Below, piece by piece: positions 23,768 to 33,082 of a stretch of DNA of 64,000 bases. The DNA lies in contig NC_068922.1 in the NCBI RefSeq assembly GCF_023091745.1, forward strand, positions 27,504,001 through 27,568,000, given 5' to 3'. The stretch comes from Budorcas taxicolor. Taxonomy: Eukaryota > Chordata > Mammalia > Artiodactyla > Bovidae. A program made the translations under genes and the position numbers. Under the pieces are notes generated by a model. The model did no database searches. It worked only from the letters and a program-made list of their open reading frames with translations, and was not told the DNA's origin. How positions within the stretch are numbered: position 1 is the stretch's first letter; each line of letters begins with the position of its first letter.

Positions 23768-24720
23768 TAAGTCTTATTCATAGGTATTTTATGCTTTTTG
23801 ATGCAGTGGTAAATGGGATTTTTTCCTTTGTTTTTCTTTCTGATATTTCATTGTTAGTGTATAAAAATGAAGCAGATTTATATATTAATTTTGCATCTAG
23901 CAACTTTACTTAATTCACTGATGAGCTCTAGTAGTTTTCCAGTAAGGTCTTTAGGATTTTCTACGTATAGCATCATGTCATCTACAAACAGTGACAGTTT
24001 TACCTTTTCTTTTCCAATTTGGATTCTTTTTATTTCTTTTTCTTCCCTTATTTCTATAAGACTTCCAAAACTATGCTGAATAAAAGTGACCAGAGTGGAC
24101 ATCCTTGTCTTGTTCCTTCTCTTGAGGAAATGCTTTCAGCTTTTCACCACTGAGTATGATGTTAGTTGTGGGTTTGTCATATATGGCCTTTATTATACTG
24201 AGGTATATTCCCTCTGTGCCCATTTCTAGAGAGGTTTTATCATATATGGTTGTTGAATTTTGTTGAAAGTTTTTTCTGCATCTATTGAGATGGTTCTTAT
24301 TCTTTAATATGTTAATATGGTATATCACATTGATTGTGGAGGATTGTTTTATCATAAACGGATCTTGAATTTTGTCTAAACCTTTTTCTTCATCAATAGA
24401 AATGATCATATAATTTTTATTCTTCATTTTGTTAATGTGGTGCATCATGTCAGTTGATTTGTCAATACTGAACAATCCTTGCATCACTGGGATAAATCAC
24501 ACTTGATCATGGTGTATGATATTTTAATGTCTTGTTGGAGTCAGTTTGCTAGTATTTTGTTGAGGATTTTTTCGTTTTTTTCCTCAGTCATATTGGCCTA
24601 TAATTTTATTTTTTGTGATATCTTTGTCTGGTTTTGGTATAAGGGTGGTGATGGCCTCATAGAATGAGTTTAGAAGTGTTCCTTCCTATGCAATTTTTGA
24701 AATAGCTTCAGAAGAGAAGG
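23768..24720 (-). mobile_element. L1 ORF2 reverse-transcriptase region (antisense)
   Basis: Antisense L1 ORF2. The minus frame at 23878-24102 contains the F-V-D-D-M-M-L-Y catalytic block of L1 RT, and 24071-24487 carries the preceding palm/finger region with frame breaks. Confidence 0.9.
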
Positions 24721-24908
24721 CTTGCTGGTGGAAGTGACTGGTGCCTGCCCACTGGTGGAGCTGGGTCTTGACCCTCTGGTGGACAAGGCCATGTCAAGGA
24801 ATACATCTAGAAGCAACTGTAGGCTCAGGAAGCCTTTAAGCAGCCTGTCAGTTGATGGGATTTGATTTAGGTCATACCTGAATGGTCTAGCGGTTTTCCT
24901 TACTTTAA
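24721..24908. other. Junction DNA with a Bov-B antisense scrap
   Basis: 24721-24857 is GC-richer sequence that I cannot assign. 24858-24908 is a short antisense Bov-B piece (GGTCATACCTGAATGGTCTA) directly before the sense Bov-B 5' UTR. Confidence 0.6.
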
Positions 24909-26249
24909 GGTCAGGAACAGAGGCAGTAAGGAGATACCCCTCATCCAAGGTAAGGAGCAGCGGCTGGGCTTTGCTGGAGCAGCCGTGAAGAGATACCCCA
25001 TGCCCAAGGTAAGAGAAACCCAAGTAAGATGGTAGGTGTTGCAAGAGGGCATCAGAGGGCAGACACACTGAAACCATACTCACAGAAACTAGTCAGTCTA
25101 ATCACACTAGGACCACAGCCTTGTTTAATTCAATGAAACTAAGCCATGCCTGCAGGGCAACCTAAGACGGGTGGGTCATGGTGGAGAGGTCTGACAGAAT
25201 ATGGTCCACTGGAGAAGAGAATGGCAAGCCACTTCAGTATTCTTTCCTTGAGAACACCATGAACAGTATGAAAAGGCAAAATGATAGGATACCAAAAGAC
25301 GAACTCCCCAGGTCATTAGGTGCCCAATATGCTACTGGAGATCAGTGGAGAAATAACTCCAGAAAGAATGAAGGGATGGAGCCAAAGCAAAAACAACACC
25401 CAGTTGTGGATGTGACTGGTGATAGAGCAAGGTCCAATGCTATAAAGAGCAATATTGCATCGGAACCTGGAATGTTAGGTCCATGAATCAAGGCAAATTG
25501 GAAGTGGTCAAACAGGAGATGGCAAGGGTGAACGTCGACATTCTAGGAATCAGCGAACTAAAATGGACTGGAATGGGTGAATTTAACTCAGATGACCATT
25601 GTATCTACTACTGCAGGCAGGAATCCCTCAGAAGAAATGGAGTAACCATCATGGTCAACAAAAGAGTCTGAAATGCATTACTTGGATGCAATCTCAAAAA
25701 CGACAGAATGATCTCTGTTCGTCTTCAAGGCAAACCATTCAATATCACAGTTATCCAAGTCTATGCCCCAACCAGTAACGCTGAAGAAGCTGAAGCTGAA
25801 CAGTTTTATGAAGACCTACAAGACCTTTTAGAACTAACACCCAAAAAAGATGTCCTTTTCATTATAGGGGACTGGAATGCAAAAGTAGGAAGTCAAGAAA
25901 CCCCTGGAATAACAGGCAAATTTGGCCTTGGAATGAGGAATGAAGCAGGACAAAGACTAATAGAGTTTTGCCAAGAAAATGCACTAGTCATAACAAACAC
26001 CCTCTTCCAACAACACAAAAGAAGACTCTACACATGGACATCACCAGATTGTCAACACCGAAATCAGATTGATTATATTCTTTGCAGCCAAAGATGGAGA
26101 AGCTCTATACAGTCAACAAAAACAAGACCAGCACCTGACTGTGGCTCAGATCATGAACTCCTTATTACCAAATTCAGACTCAAATTGAAGAAAGTAGGGA
26201 AAACTGCTAGACCATTCAGGTATGACCTAAATCAAATCCCTTATGATTA
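24909..26249 (+). mobile_element. Bov-B 5' half: 5' UTR and AP endonuclease domain
   Basis: This is the only copy here with the Bov-B 5' region. It has the 5' UTR with repeated GAAGAGATACCCC-type units, then coding frames 25178-25486, 25483-25671 and 25708-26250. The last carries the apurinic endonuclease-like motifs G-D-W-N-A-K (near 25870), I-D-Y-I (near 26069) and S-D-H-E-L-L (near 26149), which nick target DNA in RTE elements. A stop near 25670 breaks the frame. The element ends abruptly at about 26249, before the RT, next to retroviral env DNA. Confidence 0.93.
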
Positions 26250-26253
26250 AGCC

Positions 26254-26927
26254 ATTAATCATTAAGTTTATATAAAAGTTTCAATGCATAATCATCAAAC
26301 CATTGTCCCTCTAATTTTAAAGGAACTATCAAATATGGTGGTTGCTTTACAATCATCACAGCCTTATAATTATTATAATCATTCCCGTCAACACAATTTG
26401 ATATAAAACAATTCACACATATAACATTGTAAACAGTTTCTCCTTCAGAAACTTCCAAATCACTCTGATTTCTGGCCAACAAAAAGGCATAGGGAGAATG
26501 TACGCAGGCCCATACAATATATCTTTGTTCATTTAAAGGTCTATGTAAAATCACAGGTGCCATAGCAGCCAGTGTTTTCCATAACTCAAGCTGCATGGGA
26601 CCCGTTCCATCGAAGCTCACTAAAGGAGGAACCCATCCATTAGCATGCCACCTAGTAATTACTAAAGGCATAGGGAGAAATGAATTATTCCATGTGGACC
26701 TATAAGGTTCTACGTAAATCAAGCCCCATTATTGATTCGAAAGATAGGGGCACCCCCATTCAGTCAGAAAATGTCTGGTGGCAGCAAGGGGAATAGATAA
26801 CTTCATGGTGTACATGCATTCTTTCCAACGAGGAAAGCCAGAAATTCTGCTTATACTTTCCCAGGCCTGTAGTCCTTGTTCATCAGAGTCCGAAGTGGGG
26901 AGTGCACAGCTCAGATAGTCCTTTAAA
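26254..26927 (-). pseudogene. Endogenous betaretrovirus-like env (SU) fragment
   Basis: The minus-strand frame 26254-26722 (155 codons), extended upstream in the same frame to about 26927 past one stop near 26728, looks like the C-terminal half of a class II (ERV-K/betaretrovirus-type) envelope surface subunit. The pattern that supports this is an E-L-W block, a C-x-x-x-P-Y-x-x-L block, then C-x-N-C and a further Cys-Asp pair, then a hydrophobic P-x-x-L-I-V-P strand. Envelope SU mediates receptor binding in the virus. No transmembrane subunit, cleavage site or LTR adjoins it. The left edge abuts a Bov-B and the right edge a Bov-tA. It is a fossil with an in-frame stop. The family call rests on pattern memory. 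Confidence 0.65.
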
Positions 26928-26929
26928 TG

Positions 26930-27148
26930 AGAGGCTCCCTGGTGGCTCAGAGGTTAAAACGTATGCCTGCAATGCAGGAGACCTGGGTTCGATCCCTGGG
27001 TTGGGAGGATGCCCTGGAGAAGGAAATGGCAACCCACTCCAGTATTCTTGCCTGGGAGAATCCCATGGACGGAGGGGCCTGGTGGGCTACAGTCCATGGG
27101 GTCGCAAAGAGTCGGACACGACTGAGCGACTTCACTCACTTCACTTTT
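26930..27148 (+). mobile_element. Bov-tA SINE, young-looking
   Basis: A near-consensus Bov-tA with head CTCCCTGGTGGCTCAGAGG, B box GGTTCGATCCC and body to CACGACTGAGCGACTTCACT. TTTAAA at both sides may be a short TSD. Confidence 0.93.
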
Positions 27149-28246
27149 TAAAGGCATTAAATAGTCTTTCTTGCACCCCCAGCATCAGTAGCTGTGAAGA
27201 CCAAAAGTCTCTCTTGCCATTGCTTCTCAGAGAATCAGTAAGCATGCCTTTCAATGAAGTGCTAACGCATCCATTCAAAAAATGTCGGGAGCCGCATTAG
27301 GCATTACTGACACTCAGGGTCCCCCTCCAAGAACAGCAGGTAGGTCCGATCAAAGCTCCTATAAAATCACTGCTTTTTCCTTGGGTCCTGGTGCCCATGA
27401 GAATGTGTGCCCCTATTTCCCCCATCTTGTGGAGCTCCTGCAGTCAAGTTCTGCCAGCCTTCAAAGCTCAATGTTCCAGAGGCTCTTCCCAGTTCTAGAC
27501 CCACAGGCTGGAGAGCCTGACATGGGGCTCAGAACTTTCACTCCTGTGGGAGAGTCTCTGTAATATAATTATTACCCAGGCTGTGGGTCACCCACCAGGG
27601 CATATGGGATTTGACTATATCACAAGTCCACTCCTCCTACCTGTGTGCTGTTCCCTCAGGAAAGCCTGGACTTGGAAACTGGATTTCCTTTCTAAACAAC
27701 AGAGCAAAGAGTATGATTTCACTGTATTATCTTGATGTTTAGGGAGACAAGGAGGAGAGGAAGCACAGCCTTTGTTTCCTGGCAAATGGGCTGACATGCA
27801 GGAGACAGAAAAAGTAGGCTGAGGAAGCTGAGGGTTGCCTGGAAACTAGACAACAGAAATGCTAGCAGCCTGGGAAGCATCAAACAGATAATAAACAAAA
27901 AAATTAAACCTGCTCTGCTAGCAGCAGTGATTCCAAGCCCATTTTGATAGGTTGAAGTTTTTGCACACATCACAACAAAGCACTTAGAATGACTCTAAGC
28001 AAAAACTTGAAGGCTAAATGCTACCATGGGAATGATGCTGTGTGTTTCTGTTTAAGTAGAAGACAAGAGAGACAACTGCCTTTTAGTCCCTAAGAACAAA
28101 AAACATTGGATAAAGCAGAGTTTTTACAAACAAATGACCTTCTTGATACTAATGGTTTTCTTCATTTTTTTTTTCCTGCTAACACAGTAGAGGGATATAT
28201 CATCTGCAAATTTTTCAATGAAGACTGCCAATTAAAGTCATCTTAG
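27149..28246. other. Intergenic DNA, partly repeat-like, no gene
   Basis: 27290-27620 resembles a dispersed mammalian repeat (CCTGCAGTCAAGTTCTGCCAGCC, AGCCTGACATGGGGCTCAGAA) that I cannot name with confidence. The rest is unrecognised. Confidence 0.4.
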
Positions 28247-28314
28247 GATTTTGTTGATGGTTCAGATGGTAAAGAAAAAATCTGCCTGCAATGCAGGAGA
28301 CCCAGGTTTAATCC
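28247..28314 (+). mobile_element. Bov-tA SINE, 5' head (left of LTR)
   Basis: The tRNA-like head of a Bov-tA (TGATGGTTCAGATGGTAAAG, CCTGCAATGCAGGAGACCC). It is interrupted at ATCC by the LTR at 28315, and the rest continues at 28808. Confidence 0.88.
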
Positions 28315-28803
28315 TGTCAACTACAAATTGGCACTTATCAACAGCATTGCCAACAACTGAACAACAAAGGCATTTGCCATCTGCCTCTATGGAGACTGAA
28401 CCCCATGCTGCTATAGCTGTGGCCCTTCAACAATCCCTGAGGGAGTTCAGGGCAGTGTGAGGCACTCTGTGCTCCAGGGAATCTAGTGGGACAGGTCTTT
28501 AGATAGTTGGATGCTTTTAGGAACAAATTTTATTATCTCAATCTTTGCATCTCTTCATATCTAGAGAGACACTAAATCCCTTCATGGTAACATCAGATCC
28601 TCATGACTAACAAAAACCTTTTGTAAAACGAGTGCTTCATGCCATTGAACTCCCTCTTCACCAGAACCTTGTGTACTGACTTTCCCCCATTTGCCACTTT
28701 GGAGCAGTCTCTCAGAGCTATCTCCCGACCTGCAGTCCTCATTTTGCCCCCAAATAAAACTTAACTCACAACTCTCAAGCTGTACATTTTTTGTTAGTTG
28801 ACA
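28315..28803 (+). mobile_element. Solo LTR, BTLTR1-like ERV class I
   Basis: A 489-bp element begins TGTCAACTA and ends TAGTTGACA, giving perfect 9-bp inverted termini with TG...CA ends. It is flanked by ATCC at 28311-28314 and 28804-28807, the 4-bp duplication usual for gammaretrovirus-like ERVs. A polyadenylation signal AATAAA lies at 28753-28758, followed by a short U5. No internal retroviral sequence or second LTR is present, so it is a solo LTR left by recombination. Confidence 0.88.
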
Positions 28804-28807
28804 ATCC

Positions 28808-28950
28808 CTAGGTTGGAAAGATACCCTGGAGAAAGGAATACCCACTCCAGTATTCTTGCCTGGAGAATTCCATGGACAGAGGAAACTAGGGGCTACAGTC
28901 CATGGAGTTACAAAGAGTTGGACATGACAGAGAGACTAACACTTTCACTT
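28808..28950 (+). mobile_element. Bov-tA SINE, 3' body (right of LTR)
   Basis: Resumes exactly where the head stopped (CTAGGTTGGAAAGATACCCT) and ends ACTAACACTTTCACTTT. Confidence 0.9.
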
Positions 28951-29447
28951 TAGCCAAAATAAACCTCGTTTTTTTTTCTCCCCAAGGGCAGATTTGCTTG
29001 TGTGAATTATGCAGCTGCTGTTTTACTTTATCAGTTAATATATGATAGACTGTTTAGAAGCCAGAGATTTTTTAAGTGTATGAAAAGGAAATGGTTTTGA
29101 AAAGAGAATATGAGATTTATAATCTTTCAGAAATAGCATTTGGGGAGTTAATGAAGATAAGATTAAGTAGAGAAACATGTAACTCTACAAAACCACCACA
29201 TAGATTTTTATGGATGGGAAACTCAATTTGTTTGGTCGTTCACCAATGCTCTAAGTACACTGTTTTGTTTAATAGAAAGATAAAAAAGCCAAATTCAGGT
29301 CAAAGGAAATACTATGACCATTTATGCAACATTCATTTCCACAATCTAGTCAAGGGTCAGCATGCTCCAAAGGAAGGGAGGCTTCAGAATGAATGCATGA
29401 AATCTTTATCTTAAGTGTCTTGTTTGAATTAACATAAAAATAATAGC
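28951..29447. other. Intergenic DNA, nothing recognised
   Basis: The 112-codon frame at 29076-29414 has no recognised domain, and I do not call it a gene. Confidence 0.5.
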
Positions 29448-30315
29448 ATGCTGGGAGAAACATCAATGACCTCACATATGAAGATGATACCACTCTAATG
29501 GCAGAAAGCAAGGAGGAACTAAAGAGCCTCTTGATGAGGGTGACAAAGAGGAGAGTGAAAAAGCCAGCTTAAAACTCAATATTAAAAAACCTAAGAACAT
29601 GGCATTGAGCCCCATCACTTTGTGGCAAATATAAGAGGAAAAGGCGGAAGCAGTGACAAGTTTCCTCTTCTTGGGCTCTAAAATCACTGCAGAGTGTGAC
29701 TGCAGGCTTGAAATTAGAAAGAGAATGCTTCTTGAAGGAAAGCTATGAAAAACATTCTCCTGGCAAGAATACTGGAGTGGGTTGCCATTTCCTTCTCCAG
29801 TGAAAAACCTACACAGTGTATTAAAAAACAAAGACATCACTTTGCCAACAATGGTCTGTATAGTCAAGGCTATAGTCTTTTCAGTAGTAATGTACAGATG
29901 TGAGAGCTGGACCATAAAGAAGGCTGAGTGCCAAAATCCTGATGCTTTCAAACCGTGGTGCTGGAGAAGATTCTTGAGAGTCCTCTGGACAGCAAGGAAA
30001 TCAAACCAGTCTGAGCTAAAGGAACTCAGTCCTGAATATTCATTGGAAGGACTGATGCTGAAGCTGAAGCTCCAGTACTTTGGCCACCTGATGCGAAGAG
30101 CCAACTCATTGGAAAAGACCCTGATGCTGGGAAAGATTGAAGGCGGAAGGAGAAGAGGGTGACAGAGGATGAGATAGTTGGATGGCATCACCAATTCAAT
30201 GGACATGAACTTGGGCAAACTCTGAGAGATGGTGAGGGACAGGGCAGCCCAGGGTGCTGCAGTCCATGGGGTCGCAAAGAGTTGGACACGACTTGGAGAC
30301 TGAACAACAACCATA
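29448..30315 (+). mobile_element. Bov-B 3' part, older diverged copy
   Basis: A sense Bov-B from just before the YADD-equivalent position (diverged to Y-E-D-D near 29478-29490) to a tail lacking GAACT repeats. It is clearly more diverged than the other copies. It carries a 47-bp insertion at 29754-29800. Confidence 0.88.
29754..29800 (-). mobile_element. 47-bp internal Bov-A/Bov-tA piece with 8-bp TSD
   Basis: An internal antisense SINE segment (GGCAAGAATACTGGAGTGGG and flanks) inserted in Bov-B and flanked by TGAAAAAC at 29746-29753 and 29801-29808. Confidence 0.85.
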
Positions 30316-30726
30316 GCATGCCATGTGAACAAGCAAGAAAAAGTGCAAGTACTGTTTATTCTATTAGAAATGGATTATGACCAAAAAAAAAAAAAAAAAA
30401 TCACTGCCCTGTATTGTTAGACAGCCCTGAAAACATTTTCCATAGTGCAGAGAAAAGAATCAGGAGAAAATTTTTTTGTAAGTACTCTTTAAGCATTCCC
30501 ACATACAGGACAATTCATTCCTGAAATCTCATATAAATGGGTTCTATATACATAGAGATAACAACCAAAAGTGCTGAAGTACAGGGATAAAAAGGCAGCC
30601 ACAATGATAGTTCATACATTTATGGGGACAAGATTATAGAACCATAATTATTTTCTCCCTGAAGTTGCCTACTCATCTTTTTTTCTTTTACAACAGTTAA
30701 GCTGTTGTTGAACTTACCCTGGAAAT
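30316..30726. other. Intergenic DNA with a poly(A) tract
   Basis: An 18-base A run lies at about 30383-30400. No gene recognised. Confidence 0.5.
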
Positions 30727-31110
30727 ATGCCCCTTCCTGATATCTCACGATTAAAAAAAAAATCCCAAGCAACCCCCAAAACAAGAAACAAGGCTTGTGT
30801 TTTTGAGGCAGGGGATACAAACATTGAACGGTACATGAAGGTTGGAGCAGGTGTTCTGCATGCAATCCAGTGCATGTCATCTATGATGAGGAAAAAAAGA
30901 ACTATCATCCAGACATCCCTGGCTCATTTTTTCAGGAGGGTAGATAGAACTGAATCCAGCAAGGAACCACAACCTATGCCATCGATGCCAAGTGTGAATG
31001 AAACTGTAGCTTGCCCTCTGTCTCCTATTCCTAATGATCTTTCAGCTCTACCATCTCCCACTTCCTTTCCCTTCTTCAGTCAGGTATTTGGAAAAACATT
31101 ATTCTAGGTG
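30727..31110 (+). pseudogene. Tigger (pogo-like) transposase C-terminal remnant
   Basis: A 126-codon open frame (30727-31107) matches the C-terminal tail of Tigger/pogo-family DNA transposases: an I-E-R-x-M-K-V helix, then a basic run, then Q-T-S-L-A-H-F-F (a PCNA-interacting PIP-box pattern, Q-x-x-L-x-x-F-F, at residues about 64-71) and a Ser/Pro-rich end. Within it, near 30872-30895, the family's V-I-Y-D-E segment is found in another frame before an A run, so the open frame contains a compensated frameshift. The DDE catalytic core is absent. It is an old inactive transposon fossil. The family assignment is from motif memory. Confidence 0.65.
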
Positions 31111-31130
31111 TTTTCATAAAGGAGTTTGGG

Positions 31131-31155
31131 GATCAATTTAAAATTTAAATTGATC
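31131..31155. repeat. 25-nt palindrome, 12-bp perfect arms
   Basis: GATCAATTTAAA, one A, then its exact reverse complement. It lies 24 bases after the stop of the Tigger-like frame. Confidence 0.9.
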
Positions 31156-31477
31156 TGAAAAAAAAGCATATTGCCCTCTCTAAAGTGGGTGGGCCCCACC
31201 CAATCTATTCAAGGCCTGACTAGAACTGGAGGCTAACTCTCCCCTTAATAAGAAAGAATTCTTCCTGTTTGCCTGCCTTGAGCTAGGGCATCAGTTTTAT
31301 TCCTTCTTCAGGTTCAAGTTGAAATAACAACTTCATGGGTCTCAAACCTGCCAGTTTTTAGCCTGGAATCACAGTATCAGGTCTCCATCACACCCAAGCC
31401 TGCATGTGGTAAGCCTCCAGCTTACCAACAGCAGCCTCCATAATTGTATGAGCCAATTATTCATAATGTCAGTATTT
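31156..31477. other. Intergenic DNA, nothing recognised
   Basis: No gene or repeat was identified here. Confidence 0.4.
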
Positions 31478-31479
31478 CT

Positions 31480-31481
31480 CC

Positions 31482-31521
<40 letters not shown>
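31480..31521. repeat. (CT)n(AT)n compound microsatellite
   Basis: About ten CT units followed by about ten TA units. Confidence 0.92.
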
Positions 31522-31522
<1 letters not shown>

Positions 31523-31599
31523 TCAAATCATAAAATCAAAATGACATATATATGTAATATATAAGTATATACCATACATAGAATATATACTATAAGGAT

Positions 31600-31732
31600 A
31601 ATGTTCGGTTACTCAGTCATGCCCAACCCCATGGATGCAACACACCAGGCTTCCCTGTCCTTCACCATCTCTCAGAGCTTGCTCACACTCATGCCCGTTG
31701 AGTCAGTGATGCCATTCAACTATCTCATCCTC
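31600..31732 (-). mobile_element. Bov-B 3' end fragment (antisense)
   Basis: A 3'-terminal Bov-B piece (ACTCAGTCATGCCCAACCCC to CTATCTCATCCTCTG) embedded in AT-rich repeat DNA. Confidence 0.85.
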
Positions 31733-31735
31733 TGT

Positions 31736-31980
31736 AATATATTTGTGTGTATATATATAATATAATATATATGTAATATATAAGTATATGCTATATACTT
31801 ATATATGTGTAATATATAAGTATATGCTATATACTTATATATGTGTAATATATAAGTATATGCTATAAACATAAGCATAATATTATATAATATATAGCAT
31901 AATTATATTAATATAATATAGTATAATATATAATATGAAATGTGTAATATAAATATAGAATATAACAATAATTTACAATG
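31736..31980. repeat. AT-rich repeat tract with a 36-bp tandem unit
   Basis: A unit beginning AAGTATATGCTATATACTT repeats at 31782, 31818 and 31854 (2.4 copies, almost identical). Each unit is partly palindromic. The rest is irregular TA/TAATA sequence. Confidence 0.88.
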
Positions 31981-32274
31981 TAATATAAAATATGTAGTCT
32001 GACACCCAGGTCTGTGTCCCTCACCCCACCATTCCATTCTTCTGAGAAGTAAGACATCTTGTTTTGGAAAAAATAAGGGAGATAAGAACAAGAAAAATCA
32101 TGTCCTTCAATACTGACAGATGAATTACTTAATCAAAAACAAAAAACTGTCTAGAAAATGAGATACCAAACCATTTCTCACTGAGGCACACAAAGAAAAC
32201 AGGAATGCTCTTCAGACCACTACAAAGAATTGTGGCATCTCATAGTGATTATTTTCCCAAATCAACTGTAAAGG

Positions 32275-32508
32275 TTTAGTTGCTAACTTGTGTCCGACTC
32301 TTGTGACCCCATAAACTGTAGCCAACCAGGCTTCTCTGTCCATGGGATTTCTCAGGTAAGAATACTGGAGTGGGTTGCCATTTCCTTCTCCAGGGGTCAT
32401 CCTGACCCAGGAATTGAACCAGGGTCTCCTGCATTGCAGGCGGTCTCTGCAGGCAGGCTTCTGCATTGCAGGCCAATTTTTTACTGACTGAGCTACGAAG
32501 GAAGCCTC
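32275..32508 (-). mobile_element. Bov-tA SINE (antisense) with internal duplication
   Basis: An antisense Bov-tA. The segment CTGCATTGCAGGC in the head occurs twice, at about 32429-32441 and 32461-32473, lengthening the element by about 30 bp. Confidence 0.88.
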
Positions 32509-32719
32509 CATCAACAGTGATGGGTAATCAATACTTTAACAAAAAAATTTGCACCAGGAATTCTTAGCAGCTTTACAGCAAAATGAAGAAACAAGAATTT
32601 AATGTTCCTTTGTGCTCTGCTTTGATTTGCTGGAAAATCAAATGGCAAGGACTATGACAGCTTCTGTGTTTACACAACGAGAAGAAGTAGGAAGTAATTA
32701 ATAAGTAGTGTTACTGTGG

Positions 32720-33082
32720 TCATGCGCCTAACATTCCAGGTGCCTATGCAATATTGTTCTTTGCAGCGTCAGACCATCACCAGTCACATCCACAACTGGG
32801 CGCTGTTTTCACTTTGGCTCTGTCTCTTCATTCTTTCTGGAGTTATTTCTCTACTCTTCTCCAGTAGCACATTGGGCACCTACTGACCTGGGGAGTTCAT
32901 CTTTCAGTGTCATATCTTTCTGCCTTTTCATACTGTCCATGGGGTTCTCAAAGCAAGAATACTGAAGTGGTTTGCCATTCCCTTCTCCAGTGGACCACGT
33001 TTTGTCAGACCTCTCCACTATGACCCGTCTGTCTTGGGTAGCCCTACACAACATGGCTCATAGTTTCACTGAGTTAGACAAG
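32720..33082 (-). mobile_element. Bov-B 5' region, inverted part of a 5'-inverted insertion
   Basis: Antisense Bov-B 5' UTR and start region, matching the reverse complement of about 25,200-25,490, placed directly before sense Bov-B 3' DNA at 33083. Confidence 0.85.

Noticed and set aside
26947..27157. tRNA gene candidates at the A/B-box motifs of Bov-tA and CHR elements
   Set aside because: The heads are tRNA-derived but continue into SINE bodies and lack a full cloverleaf. No true tRNA gene was seen.
29076..29414. 112-codon + frame
   Set aside because: No recognised domain, AT-rich composition and no splice or promoter context. Probably a chance frame.
31736..31980. CRISPR-like array in the AT-rich repeats
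   Set aside because: The repeats are contiguous, AT-rich minisatellite units without unique spacers, in a mammalian genome.
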